Assembly (NCBI GenBank): GCA_964035545.1
Contig: OZ037772.1
Coordinates: forward strand, 12,341,818 to 12,405,817
Reading direction: 5' to 3'
Length of the DNA stretch: 64,000 nt
DNA from: Bugula neritina
Lineage: Eukaryota; Bryozoa; Gymnolaemata; Cheilostomatida; Bugulidae
Both the position numbers and the translations under genes were made by a program. This document shows positions 17,935 to 34,290 of this stretch, one piece after another. Position 1 is the stretch's first letter; each line of letters opens with the position of its first letter. The notes under the pieces are model-generated. The model saw only the letters and a program-made list of their open reading frames with translations, was not told the origin of the DNA and did no database searches.

Positions 17935-18953
17935 GTTGTCAGAGAAGGGACTGTCAAGCAAATAAATACCAGACAGGAAATTAGACTAATATGAGAATAC
18001 ACGTGCTAACATCAGAGTTGGCAATATGCCACATGCATGGCCCAACCAGTCACGCAAAGTTGCATATATAAAGCCTTCTACAGCTTATTTAGTATAGTAT
18101 AGCCATGGTTTTTTATAATTGTTTTTTTTTTCATAAAAGTTGTAAACAATTGCACAATATTATTTACTCTGGAAATGTGAACTTTGGCATATGTAAAAGG
18201 GCCTTGCTGGAACTGTCATTATTTTATATAATATATTACATACAGTCAAGTTACATGTAGGAGTTACCTACTCAACAGAAAGCATGTTATATTACCTATG
18301 GAGTTGGAGTTGTCTCTCCAGTACTGTACTCAAAAACATATTTAAATTAAACTCGTATGCATTTCAGTTGCTAAGTCTAGATCCTAAACAGTGCTTCATA
18401 TTTGGTGGGATTTTCTAGTAAACATCCCAATACTTGTGATTTGACGCAAATGGTTTTATATTTTAAACCAGGGGTGTCCAACCTTTTCAGAACTAGGACC
18501 ACTGAAATGGAATATTTTATGGCGAGGACCACATTGTAAACTTTAGCTTGTGCTGAGGGGTCACAGCATCAGTATTTTTCAAGTTACTTCATTCCAGTTT
18601 TTTATGAATCACTACACAATAAAGTCCAAATAGTTACTACAGGCTGCATGTTTTGTAGTATGTGTATAAATAAGACATTTAAAAAGGGTTTTTCAATCTA
18701 ATTCATAAAAAGTGTGAAAAATAATTTTATGTGTTATGCCTTTGAGGGCCACATTAATGTAGGCTGTGGGCCACATCCGGCCTTGGGGCCGCCTGTCGGA
18801 CAGCCCTGTTTTAAACAATACGCAGACATGTTAGCATTGTTACTTAAATTAGCAACTACAAGCATATGAATAAATTTTACAGAAAATAATTTTGTTTTAT
18901 TTAGTATCAATGTTTGACAGTATGATGAAGATTTAAATCAAATCAAATTAATT
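17935..18953. other. Intergenic spacer between the two protease paralogues
   Basis: About 1 kb between the start codon of paralogue 1 and the stop codon of paralogue 2, both on the minus strand. A TTTATATA motif near 18063-18071 could serve as a TATA element for paralogue 1, about 130 bp from its ATG, but this is weak. The remainder is AT-rich sequence plus the hAT-type MITE listed separately. An AATAAA-type signal for paralogue 2 lies near 18895-18901. Confidence 0.55.
18469..18808. mobile_element. hAT-type MITE with 8-bp target-site duplication
   Basis: The element starts CAGGGGTGTCCAACC and ends GGACAGCCCTG, so the 11-bp ends are inverted with one mismatch. It is flanked by a perfect 8-bp duplication TTTTAAAC (18461-18468 and 18809-18816). 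An 8-bp duplication and CAGGG ends are hallmarks of the hAT superfamily (Charlie-like). At 340 bp without an open frame it is non-autonomous. Confidence 0.9.
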
Positions 18954-22807
<3,854 letters not shown>

Positions 22808-22858
22808 CTTGTCCAACAGAGAGTTCCTGAGTGTAAAACTGTCAGAAGATATCCTCTC

Positions 22859-22865
22859 TTATATA
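22859..22865 (-). promoter_or_regulatory. TATA-like element of protease paralogue 2
   Basis: The minus strand reads CTCTATATAAGAG, with TATATAA 52 bp upstream of the start codon at 22807-22805. A transcription start about 30 bp downstream would leave a 5' leader of some 20-25 nt, short but plausible. No initiator evidence is available. Confidence 0.4.
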
Positions 22866-25433
22866 GAGAGCTGCTATCAGAGAAATAGAGATGTGTTATC
22901 ACTAAGTACTGGAAACATACCATCTGGTTTTGTTTAAAGAATTTGAAAAAGGAAAAATTGGTGGAAATGCAGAAAAAGAAAAGCTGGAGATTTTGATTAG
23001 CAACAAAGTTGAAAATAAGCTGCTTGGGACATAAAAATTATAATATGCTGTCAGAAAAAAAACCGCTGCTAAATATGAGTTAAATTAAATTCTAAAAATA
23101 ATTAATTGTCAATTACCCTTTCGCTATTATTTTTCTAGAGTATGTTTTATGATTCACTTGAATTTTGTAACATCTTTGAGGAGTTGAAGTGGTCAGCCAG
23201 ATGTGAGATTCACAGATGATACTGTGGGAACACATGTATACCTAGCAGGTGTGTGCAGGTGTGTGTTTAGTAGTGTCAGCTGCCAGCAGGTGTGTGTTTA
23301 GTAAGTCAACTGTTTCACCTATAGCAGTACATATGCTAAAAGTGTCAAGCTTGGCATCAAAGCGAATGAAATTTATTAAAATATACTGGAATATATCAAC
23401 TGAAAGAAAATATGGATGTATAGATCGTAGCTCAATTCCATGATTTCAAGATGCTGTTTAATTCAAATTAAAGTACTCTAATAGTGGAGCAATTGACGTA
23501 GTGAATTGTGTAATTTCGAACAATTTTTTTACCAAATAATTTACATAATTCTGTCAGCAATGCATAACTTATATTATATACAATTAATTTTGCTACTTTT
23601 CATCACATAAACACATAAATTTGTTAAATCTAAAATAAAAATGTTTAAGTTACTAAGAGTTGTCTAACCTCTGTGAACTAAGCAGGACTTAGCACTAGGC
23701 CTACCCACACCTTTATAGCTTATAAATATTACAGGTTATATGGTATGAGAAGCAATTTTGCTGCTTAATATACATTAATTGCTTCATCACTGGACAGCTG
23801 CTGTATTTATATTAAAATATACCAAATCAATAATATATTGCTACTATAGTTATTATGTTGTCACTAAAGCTTTTGTGATTAGGCAATATTTGAGTAATAA
23901 TTCTACCAGTAGTCCAGGCCAAACTAGTGAGTTTACCTAAATTAATACTAATTGTTAATTATATTATTATTATCATGTGTGAATCTGTGTTGTTAATTTT
24001 ATATAATTGCAGTAATAGTTGCTTAATTATTGTTTATTAGCATTTGTTATTTCCATTGAGCTATAATTATTTCCATCTATTATCTGAAAGTCTGAAAGTA
24101 TTATTCAAGAAAAAAAATTCTATTTTATTATATTTTTTATTGATTGCATGAAGAGGAAAATGAAGAATTTCATTATAATTGATTATACAAGAGCTGGATT
24201 GTCATAAACATCTAAAATATTCCCACAATCTATTGTAAAGCAGAGTATTACAGTAGTCACTGTGGTATTACAATATCATTTCTAGTACAAATCACATGTT
24301 GAATGGTTACTGACTAAACTAGCTCCTTATTAGTACAGAAAAGAGTTAAAATACAGGAATGTACACGATTGCTTTGCATTAAACACATTAACTGCAGCTA
24401 TTAGACATAATATTATACTACAACACATCTCTAGATAAAATATCAAGCGTCATAATTTTACGGAATACAACAATGAAAATTTAATGTCACAATTTGCAGA
24501 AATGTGGAAGAATGAAATAAAAAAATATAGAATAAATATACCTACATGATATTTTAGAATGTCTAACGCAGAAATGGAATGATAAGAATACAACAGACTA
24601 ATGTACTCAGATGGCATGATACTAGCTGTGAACAGTTCAAAGGTCACCTCTAAAAGGGCTGATATTTACTAATTTAAGTTGAGTGTCTTAAGGTGCAGTA
24701 AGAAATTCTTACTATCATGTATGAGCAGACTTTACTCTTTTGCTGCCAACAGATACACATGTACTAAGGTTAGAGTCAGCAAATCTCAAGCTCTCTAATG
24801 ATATGAAGCTAGTGCTAGATTGTATGTGACTTTCAATTAACAGAAGATAATGTCTACTGGCATTAGTTAAACCAACTTACAACAAGTTAATTTAATCGGC
24901 AGGCTGTGTGATTGTCAATAGTATGTGTTCTAGAACGGTGATTGATACTCACATGTTATTCTATAGCTAGCTATGTCTATTTTAATGATCTCAGGCTAAC
25001 CAAAATCTTTGGGAATATCAGATTTAGTGAGTGAGTGAGCAGCCAAAATATAATATAGAGAGAGACAGCTCATAGACATACAATAGACAGTTTACAGATA
25101 GACAATAGATAGCTTATAGATAGACAATAGATAGCTTATAGATAGACAATAGATAGCTTGTATAGAGACAATAGATAGCTTGTATAGAGACAATAGATAG
25201 CTTACAGATAGACAATAGATAGCTTATAGATAGATAATAGAATAGAAAATAGACATGTACACTCTAGCATACTGTCACTACTAGATATTCTAAAGATATA
25301 CTATTAGAGTGCTGAACAGCATCAACAAATTATTTAGACAGGAAGTTTTGGAGGTTGAGCTGGAGGCGGAGCTGGAGGTGGAGTTAAAGTCTGGAGGTGG
25401 AGTTAAGGTCTGCAGGCGGTGCTGGAGGCGGAG
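22866..25433. other. Intergenic AT-rich spacer
   Basis: About 2.5 kb between the promoter of protease paralogue 2 and the stop codon of the double-CAP gene. I see no coding exon on either strand. Near 25075-25250 a tandem repeat of AGACAATAGATAGCTTATAG-like units (about 20 bp) is present, followed at 25335-25433 by G-rich units described separately. Confidence 0.6.
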
Positions 25434-25440
25434 TTATGGT
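25335..25440. repeat. Tandem repeat seeded from the stop-codon region of the double-CAP gene
   Basis: On the minus strand the gene ends AGACCATAACTCCGCCTCC; immediately downstream the same string recurs in diverged form (AGACCTTAACTCCACCTCC, ACTTTAACTCCACCTCC), interleaved with CAGCACCGCC or CAGCTCCGCC. The last two codons, the stop and about 12 bp of 3' UTR have thus been tandemly duplicated. Confidence 0.7.
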
Positions 25441-28400
25441 CTGAAGACATTGTCAGCAAAGCTGCCGATGTAGTTACCGGCTGGGTAGTAGTTGGCGACG
25501 ACAAACACTCTTCCTTTGCTGTCCCCGGCCTTACCTATGCCTAACTCCTCGCTTCCCTTCCACACCACCTGTGAGAAGTGACCTGCAAGTATCCAATCAG
25601 CAGTCAGGTAACTATGACATGTAGATGATCGGCCAATCACTGATATTGTAGCACATGATCGGCCAATCACTGATGTTGTAGCACATGTTGAGTAGTTTGT
25701 TATGTTACAGCAGCACCATGTAGTAAGTTGACCAATCAGTGATGATGTAATAAAACTTAGTTCCAAGTTAGAATGTAATTTACATTAAGAGAGGGACACA
25801 AGACAAGCCTAGACTATATACGTTTTAGCTTAAGTTCTTGATGAGAGAATATAATCACAGTGTAGATAGTAGCCTATCAGTTTGCAACTCATTTACTATT
25901 GGCAACTTATTTACAATTTGTTGTTTCATGAGTAAATTTACAAAACAAGCCAATCAGCATGACCAATAGAAACTCACCCGCAGACCCCGAGTTGCTCCGC
26001 CCACTGTAGTCGTAGGTTGGTTCCTCGTCATACCATTGCTTAGTCACTTCTTCACCTGCAGGCAAATTATAACAGTATTTGTCAGTCTATCTCATGTTTT
26101 GGACAATATAACACTATATTGGCTCAAACTACGCTGATATATTGTTATGCAGGTAAAAATTCAGACTACGCAGGTAAAGATACCTACTTTGTAGGTAAAA
26201 ACTAACCAGTATAATCTGCTCCAGCAGAGCCCCATTTAGACGCGACGTTCTCGCCTAGAGGTTGACCCTTGAACTTGTTGGTGCTGTGCTTCAGTGTGGA
26301 AATGCTGGCCAGATGTTCCGCCCACTTCTGGGCTGTCTTACAGAGTTCAGAGTTCAGTTTCAGCTTACCAACTCTGTGCTTGGCTCTATAAAAATATACT
26401 AATGTATGTTCTAAAAGCTTTTTATGTTAAACATGAGGTTCAATACATCCTGCTTTTTGTAAATGTAACCCATTTTAGGAAACAACAAATCGCATTTTGT
26501 CTTTTTTTAGTAAAATAATGTAATTATTATGATGAAAAATATTACATCTAGTTTTATATATCTTCTAAAATTATATATTTTCCATAATTTTATTATATGT
26601 TTTCTATTATTATACAAATTTTACATAATTCTAATATCTTACATAATTATATATATATATATTACATAATTTTATTATATATTTTCCATAATTTTATTAT
26701 ATGTTTTCTATTATTATACACATTTTACATAATTCTAATATCTTACATAATTATATATATATTTTACATAGTTTCATTATATATTTTACATAATTTTATT
26801 ATATGTTTTCTATTATTATACATATTTTACATAATTATAATATCTTACATAATTATATATATATATTTTACATAATTTTATATAATATAGTTGCATGTTG
26901 AGACAAAGTCTCACCTCCATTTGTTGTGAGCCTCCAAAGCATCTTTTTCAAACGCACTAGCTGACTGCTTAGGTTTGTAGGGAACTGATTTACCAGACTA
27001 CAACAGTAACAACTCAGACTATAGTGCTGTTACACGCTTCCCCTAGTGACTAGTCAGTTACAGCTCTATATCTTAGTGGAAGTGAAATAAAAGCATATTA
27101 ATGTAACATTATATTCTTGTATGTAAAAGCCAAGCTGAATAAATTAAAATAAATAAAATCATAAATAGCTTAAATAGCTTTATGGTAATCTGAATAAATT
27201 ACAGTACAAAATTATATTGAAAAAACAATATCGTTATATAAACAATTTCATTGTTGGTTTTGGCAATTAATTATTTTTTATTTTTATATAATATAGTTAT
27301 ACATATTCTACATAATCATACGATCACTTTAAACATTAGCAAGGGTGCTTACATCATTGTTGTTGAAGGATGGGTTCTCTATCTTCTCCACCCTCTCTTC
27401 TGTTATGACTTCAACTGAACCATCAGGCTTGGTTATTGTCTTGGTGGTGGTTACCTAGCAATGAATAACAACATATAACTATACTTTGTACACTTTGCTG
27501 TGTGAGGTACAATAGTAATATATTCAAACTATAATTTGTACATTTTGCTGTGTGTGGTACAATAGTAATATATTCTAGATACACTTTGTATTCTTTGCTG
27601 TGTGAGGTAGAATAGTATATTATTATAGGTATTACTATCTCACCGTCCGTGTGCCGTAGCTCTTGGTAGGAGTAGCTTTGCAATCTCTGTGACCTATCAA
27701 CATGTACATAGACATATATCAACAGATACATAAACATCTATCAACAGTTACATAGACATCTATCAACAGTTATATAAACATCTATCAACAGTTACATAGA
27801 CACCTATCAACAGTTACATAGACATATATCAACAGCTACATAGACATATAGCAACAGCTACATAGACATATATCAAATGTAAGCAATCTGTAAATACTTG
27901 AAGTCCACAAAATGAAGTTATTGGAAAATGAATTGTATGAAAATTGAGCTAATTTAGGAATTTTTTGCACTTTTTTGCTTTAATGCTTAAACATAACTAT
28001 AACTCCTTTTAAAAAATTATAACTCGATCAATATACTTAATACTAAATGAAACGATACTATTCGAGTATAATCAGACCCAACAAATAAATATAGTTTGTT
28101 AACATCATTATTCATGTGACAGCGTGATGAACTCATTGGTCACATGACAGTGTGATGAACTCATTGGTCATGTGACATTGTAATGAACTCAACTATTAAA
28201 TAGGTCAAGGTTACTTACTAGATTTCGCCTCGTCATCACTAGAAGACGAGTCACTTCCTTGTTTGTCAGCCTTCCCTTTGAACAGAGCCTTGACCTTTGA
28301 CCCGACAGACTGACCAGATGCCAGAGGGAAGACGTTGTCTTGGTACATGCCGATGTAGTTACCTGCGGGTGTATAGTTGGCTACGACTATGCACTTCCCG

Positions 28401-30413
28401 CCTTTGGTTGCCATGCCGACGCCCATCTCCTTGCTGTCCTTCCACACCACCTGGCTGAAGTGACCTGCACAGTAGACATTCAACTTGTCAATAATTAGCT
28501 GGGATCACAGTTTAAAGAAGCTAAACATTTTTTTAAAAAGAAACATGGCGTATATGAGGCAATGTTCAAAATTATAAAATAATAATTCACAACTGCATGC
28601 ATGGTCTATAAAACTTCAACGGATGATAGCAAAAAACCTGCTATCTGAAATACATATAAATCAAACATAATTTGTTTGTAGCAATTTAGGAGTTATCTTT
28701 CCTCTGATACCAGGAAGTAGCCTGAACTCATCATACTATATATAGTATAGAAAGTAGAGATGCTCACCCTTATTCTACTTTGGAGTTATGTTCACTTAAC
28801 TCACCTGTTTTAAGCCCGGAAGTGTGTCCTTTGAAGTCATAGTCCTTAATCTCACTGTACCACTGCTCAACCACCTCTGAGCCTACAATATTACTAGAAG
28901 TAAGGGAGGGGCAGTAGATACCCCTAATGTATGCAAATAGTTGTGAGAAGTTCAACTAACCAAAGGTCTATATCTTATAAACACTAAGAAATTCAATAGC
29001 AAATAATTACAGCATGACATATTGCAGTATTGAGTATTGTACATCACTTAAGGCCTGGCCTCACGATCGTGAGAATCACACAAAATTGTGTGATGATTTT
29101 CGTGAGTTATCCTCTCGTTATGACTAGCCACATGCTCGTCGGACGAAACACATAATAAATAGTCAGTGAATGAGTCTTGCACGAGATACAAACAACAGAA
29201 AATTGCCAAATAGAGAAACATCGTAAAAATGAAATAATTGCTGTTGCTAAAATTCTATTGACCAATCAAATGGTGCTTATCGTTGATTGTAATTTTTTGT
29301 CCATCTTAACAGTTGTGTACACTCAACGAAGACGATTTCTTTTGAGTTTTCTCTAATTTTCTTGTACAAATGTTTTTTCGTGTCAAATAGACGATTTCGT
29401 GTGATTCCCACGATCTTGGGGCCAGGCCATTATCCATGTGTTGATACAGCGTGCATTTACTGCAGGCAATGAAAAGTTGCTATTAGAATATTGCAAGTCA
29501 ACTCTATTACAAACAAACTTCTGTAAATTTAATGAGCTCACTGGCATTGTCAAACAGAAACAACAATACAAACTATTAATAAGGGGGTCCTTTGAGTACA
29601 CCAGCTCCAACAAAGGGATAAATTTTAATTATTGCAGTACAAACCACACAAGGCTCTCTATGATAATATAATAATATGCTTTATTGTTTACTTATCAAAA
29701 CTCTACTCTTTAATATTTAAGCTCTAGTTTTATTCAAGCTAGTTTTAGTAAACTTTGAGTGAAACTAAGAGTAAACATGAATTGAATTTACTTAAATTTC
29801 TTCTCATGAAAGGAATGACAACTCCACAGTGTAATACTACGAGAAACTTTAACCTTTGACCTGGTGCACTCTGACCTCACCTGTGTATTCGGTTACAGCT
29901 CCAGTTGAAGTCTTGCCAGCTATGTTCTCTCCCAGAGGGTTTCCCTTGTACTCGTGCTTACTGTGTGCCAACTTATCGCCTCTGAAATCAAAGAGTTTCA
30001 AGATACATGAGCCTGAATAGCCAAGTTTGAAATAGTATAGCTGATATTGGTACCAACAGAATTTATATTTTAATATACAGTAAGAGAGAATAATATACTG
30101 TAAGAGAGAATAATATGCTGTAAGAGAGAATAATATGCTGTAAGAGAGAATAATATACTGTAAGAGAGAATAATATGCTGTAAGAGAGAATAATATGCTG
30201 TAAGAGAGAATAATATGCTGTAAGAATTAGTATAATATACAGCAAACAGAGTAAGTAACTCCAAATCACTCACTTGATAAGGTTGAGTGCCCAGTTCTCT
30301 GCCAGGACGCACAGTTCACTGTTCAACTTTAGCTTTGGAACACCATGCAGTTTTCTCTTCTCATTGTGGGCCTGTAGGCATTCGCTCGCAAACTTACTGC
30401 TTGTTGCAGACAT
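25434..30413 (-). CDS. Protein with two CAP/SCP (PR-1) domains, GAPR1-like
   Basis: Ten exons on the minus strand: 30413-30274, 29981-29881, 28882-28805, 28464-28219, 27693-27644, 27454-27353, 26997-26915, 26385-26207, 26055-25978 and 25582-25434; 401 residues with phases consistent throughout. Each CAP domain shows the family pattern: AHNEKR or AHNKWR at the N-terminus, a KLKLNSELC helix, HS, LGEN, a WYSE or WYDE block, GHFSQVVW, and VVANY followed by PAGNYIG. The His/Glu/Glu/His residues of the CAP cavity are present in both. The domains are joined by a linker of roughly 80 residues containing SSSSDDE, Lys-rich and Thr-rich stretches. There is no signal peptide, as in Golgi-associated GAPR1/GLIPR2, so an intracellular membrane-associated role is likely; residue 2 is Ser, so the N-myristoylation of human GAPR1 is not expected. 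Exons of the second domain keep the boundary order of the first, pointing to internal duplication. Confidence 0.92.
26565..26880. repeat. Imperfect AT-rich duplications in a CAP-gene intron
   Basis: Blocks of about 100-115 bp containing TTTATTATATGTTTTCTATT, ATTATACA and TTACATAATT are repeated about three times in the intron between the seventh and eighth exons. Low-complexity; no function suggested. Confidence 0.75.
27465..27875. repeat. Minisatellites flanking the fifth CAP-gene exon
   Basis: About 60-bp units with TTTGCTGTGTGAGGTACAAT lie at 27465-27625 (three copies), and about 22-bp units like ACATAGACATCTATCAACAG lie at 27700-27875 (eight copies), on either side of the 50-bp exon 27644-27693. 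Both arrays start within about 20 bp of a splice site. Confidence 0.8.
29052..29432. mobile_element. MITE copy 2, GGCCTGGCC-type ends
   Basis: About 380 bp in the intron between the second and third CAP-gene exons. Ends are inverted: GGCCTGGCCTCACGATCGTG on the left and CACGATCTTGGGGCCAGGCC on the right, with GTGAGAATCACAC near one end and GTGTGATTCCCAC near the other. The interior shares CTATTGACCAATCAAATGG and GAGTTATCC with copy 1 at 6108-6323, which lacks about 165 bp of the interior. Confidence 0.8.
30075..30235. repeat. 20-bp minisatellite in the first CAP-gene intron
   Basis: Eight near-identical copies of TAAGAGAGAATAATATGCTG, starting about 40 bp from the donor of the first exon. 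Confidence 0.95.
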
Positions 30414-33400
30414 GCTCTCAGTCTATCTTTTCTCAGACTATATGTGTTCCTGAGATACAAGAAACTGCTAATTATATAGATGTGGTCCTTCAAGTTGTGT
30501 CATTGTGCAAGCACTGGACGTCCAATAATTAGCTTGTTGACAAATTAGCCATGAGAACAAGCTAATGATTGGTTAATTTACACAATGCCAATGTTAGTGC
30601 TATGGCAGTCACTATTAGATGATAACATAACACTTCTATTTATAGTCAGTATTGATACCCTTAGCTAGCTGCTATAGCATGCTGGATACAGTATTGTGTT
30701 GGTTGGTGTTAGTGTGGAGTTTGACCTCTTATGATGCAGCACCACCAGAACCTTGTCTGATCTGAGGGCTTGGTATTGGGAGAGGAAGGGGGGCCACCCT
30801 CAGAATTACAACTTCACTGAATAAGAGCTGAGGCTTGCTGAGATTGACATAGTATAGTTGTAGTGATGACACACAGCAACATGTGACCTACTTCACTAAA
30901 GCAGGTCACATGACTTCAACTCACGATTCCAGTAGAAAACATCAACACGTGACACTTAATTTCATTTTCAATGTAATCACTGAACATACTTTAGTACAGT
31001 AACAGGCACTTGATTACCACCAGTGTAAGTAAAATATTTGCACCAAGTTGCTATTTGCTATACAGTTGCAATGATTATAGCTATAAGAATGCTGCAAGGA
31101 ATCAAACCAACTTACCCAATGTTATTATTATTAGTCAAGTGTAGAGCACTTCATGAATGGCACAGAGTGTAAGCAACAATGATATTTTCTTCTGCATCAA
31201 CCCAACACAAACAATTACAATTATCACAATCTTTCACAATGTTTATTACCAACAGCCTAGTCTGAATGAGTGCTTTGTGAAGGATCAATTCGACCTTATG
31301 TAATTGCGTGTTGATTTCAACAATGAATGACTCGGCTTTATAACGCATTCAGTTTCTAAAGCCTGAATGGGTAATTTAAATATTGTATTACAATCACATC
31401 ACGTGACTCACTAGATTTCCAAACTGCTGTTTCACTATATGACTCAGTTACAATAGACAGCATGTGATAGAAAGCATGTGACAATGACACAGCTGCTATA
31501 CTAATTGTTTACTGATTATGTGCTTGTTTCAGCCATAAGATGGACAATGAGGGGTTAGTGTAGAGATGGAGTAATGTCTAATAGCAATGTGGAGGTGAAC
31601 TTTAGTTTGATTATCATGTAGACATCAGATGTTTGATGTCAACTTTAGTGCTCAATGGGAATAGAGGCCGTGCTAGTTATATTAGTCAACTGATACTTTT
31701 TACAATCTAGATTTTCAGTCATTAAAAATAAAAAAAATAAAACTCTCCCCAGAAAAGCCAACACAAATATTTTACATTGTTCAAGATGTCTAGGATGTGC
31801 CACAGTAATTATGGTTTGGCTTATAGGAGTTATGTCTCTTGATTTACAAAGGAAAGTTGACTTTAAACTGCAAATGGGCGCTGATTATAAAATAGAAAAC
31901 TCTGTAGAACAAACTTATTTAGATACTTAACCAATTTTTTCTCAAAAATAAAATGCTTCAAGTATTGTACTCTCCAAGTAAAGCTTCAGCAAGTTCTAGA
32001 ATTATGAAACCAGCACACCTCTAGTTAAGCTACAAAGTATATGATATGTAGGCCTATTTACTAGTCTTATAGAACTGTAATTGGTATTAATTCTATTACA
32101 TCATTTTGTAGCATTCACTTTTCAATACAACAACAATTATTAATTAAGATATCAAAAAACTTGAAAGCCAAAAATGACCTTTGTTGAATTTTCAACTAAA
32201 ACTGCTACCAGAGTAAAACATCAGTAAACCAAAGAACATTTCCACACACTCTTTCACCCACACGGTTACATTACAAACATGTGTTAGTCTAAATTTTTTT
32301 GATTTCTTGTAGATATCATTGGAGGTGTGAACATAAGCTAGAGGTCCTTGCACCTATTCAATAAATCACATAAAATAGACTGAGATCTTTAAACACAGGC
32401 TGGGCAGCAGGTCTAAGACCCCGTAAGAGTATAGAACAAGAGTTTGGACCAAGTCTGATTGATGACTTTGTAACTGCAGCAACACATGCAGAAGATGGTG
32501 AAAATTTGCTATGAGCTTGCTAAAGCATGTCTCAGGCTACTTCGATAGTGCAATGCTCAGAGTTTGTTCAGTCACTGTATATAATAATTATGTAGAATAC
32601 GTATATTATGGATATATTATGTGTATATGTGTATATATGCTCTATAATATATGTGTATGTCTGTTGATAAAAGGGAAACTTAAAAGTTGACCACACCATT
32701 CAACTATAGCAGCTCATGTGTGAAACAACTTTAGCTCATTGTGCCTATCGCTGCATTGTGTATTCTAACTTTTGCTCTCAGTAAATGAAAATATTGATCA
32801 TTTCAGTACAAATTTAAAAGCTTATTTGTTTTTCTATTTCAATAATTCATACAGTCAGTTCAACCACCCCAGTGCACTAGGAACAGCCTTTCAAAGGGAC
32901 GGGGGAATGTGATCATAACACTAGTCTGTAGGAAATTATTCATCTTTTGTTTTATCCCGGTTACTTGGTTACCAGTTATGAAATATTTCATATTCAATAT
33001 GAAATATGATATAAACAGCAGTATAGAACATTACTACGTCAAATTTCCAGTTATATAATAATATTAGAGTGAATATTAATAACTAGATGATATAACATTT
33101 GTAACCTTATGCTATGTATATATTAACTTGTAACAATACACCCAGCATTTTCACTTTTATCACCATTTTCAGTTATAATTGAATTATTAAAAGGAAATTT
33201 TTCACATTATTTAATAAGAGAACACGATTCTGTAATTGATCTGTCAGCTGGAGATACAAACTGCATGTAGTTCTTATAGCAGTGCCCGTAAAGTGAGACA
33301 GAATTTAGATTATAGGCAGTTACATGCAATCTATTATAATTTTTGCTTGTAGTAGTTTATTATATAGTTTGTCGTAATACTGGCTGATAATATTACAATC

Positions 33401-33944
33401 AACTATATGAATTTTAAGTAACAAAATTACACGATGAATTATTATTACTTAAAATAATTTAATAGGAAAGAGGGAGCAGCGTGCAGTGGAGTAGGTAGAG
33501 CCTGTGTCACATCATAAAAGTCTCTAGTCTACTTTTAAAATACCCTTTCTATATGGGAGGGGGAGGGGGGTCCCCATAGGGATAGCCACTATAAACTTTA
33601 GTTAGTTTTGATTTTACAACAAGATCCACTAATAAAGTCAGTAGGCAGATCAAAGTATAGTAAATAATATACTAGACTTACCTGTAAGTATGTATATCAC
33701 AGTATAGTAAATAATATGTTAGACTTACCTGTAAGTATGTAAGAGAAAGCTGCAGATTACGGCTGCCTGACTGTATTGACTCTGTTCCAAGTAGTAAATG
33801 TTGAAGGCAAGTCTTTGGTAACGCTATCTTGATACTAGCCTCAGCTCTAGTGTAAGATAAGGTGGGTACATACATGTAGACACCCGCAAACTGAGCAAGA
33901 TCAATATGTTTCTCCAGGATCTATAGATAAGCTGAGCTAGGTAA

Positions 33945-34290
33945 TAAAATACTATTAGTATGGAGGGAGGTGGTATACCTGGTGGAACAGCATAGAGTGA
34001 ACTATTAGTATGGAGGGAGGTGGTATACCTTGTGGAACAGCATAGAGTGAACTATTAGTATGGGAGGGAGGTGGTATACCTGGTAGAACAGCATAGAGTG
34101 AACTATTAGTATGGAGGGAGGTGGTACCTCATGGAACAGCATAGAGTGAACTATTAGTATGGGAGGGAGGTGGTATACCTGGTAGAACAGCATAGAGTGA
34201 ACTATTAGTATGGAGGGAGGTGATATACCTGGTGGAACAGCATAGAGTGAACTATTAGTATGGGAGGGAGGTGGTATACCTGGTGGAACA
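33945..34290. repeat. 50-bp minisatellite, about seven copies
   Basis: Units contain GGAGGGAGGTGGTATACCTG, GTGGAACAGCATAGAGTG and AACTATTAGTAT. Variants differ by one G in the TATGGGAGGG run. No gene is adjacent. Confidence 0.95.
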
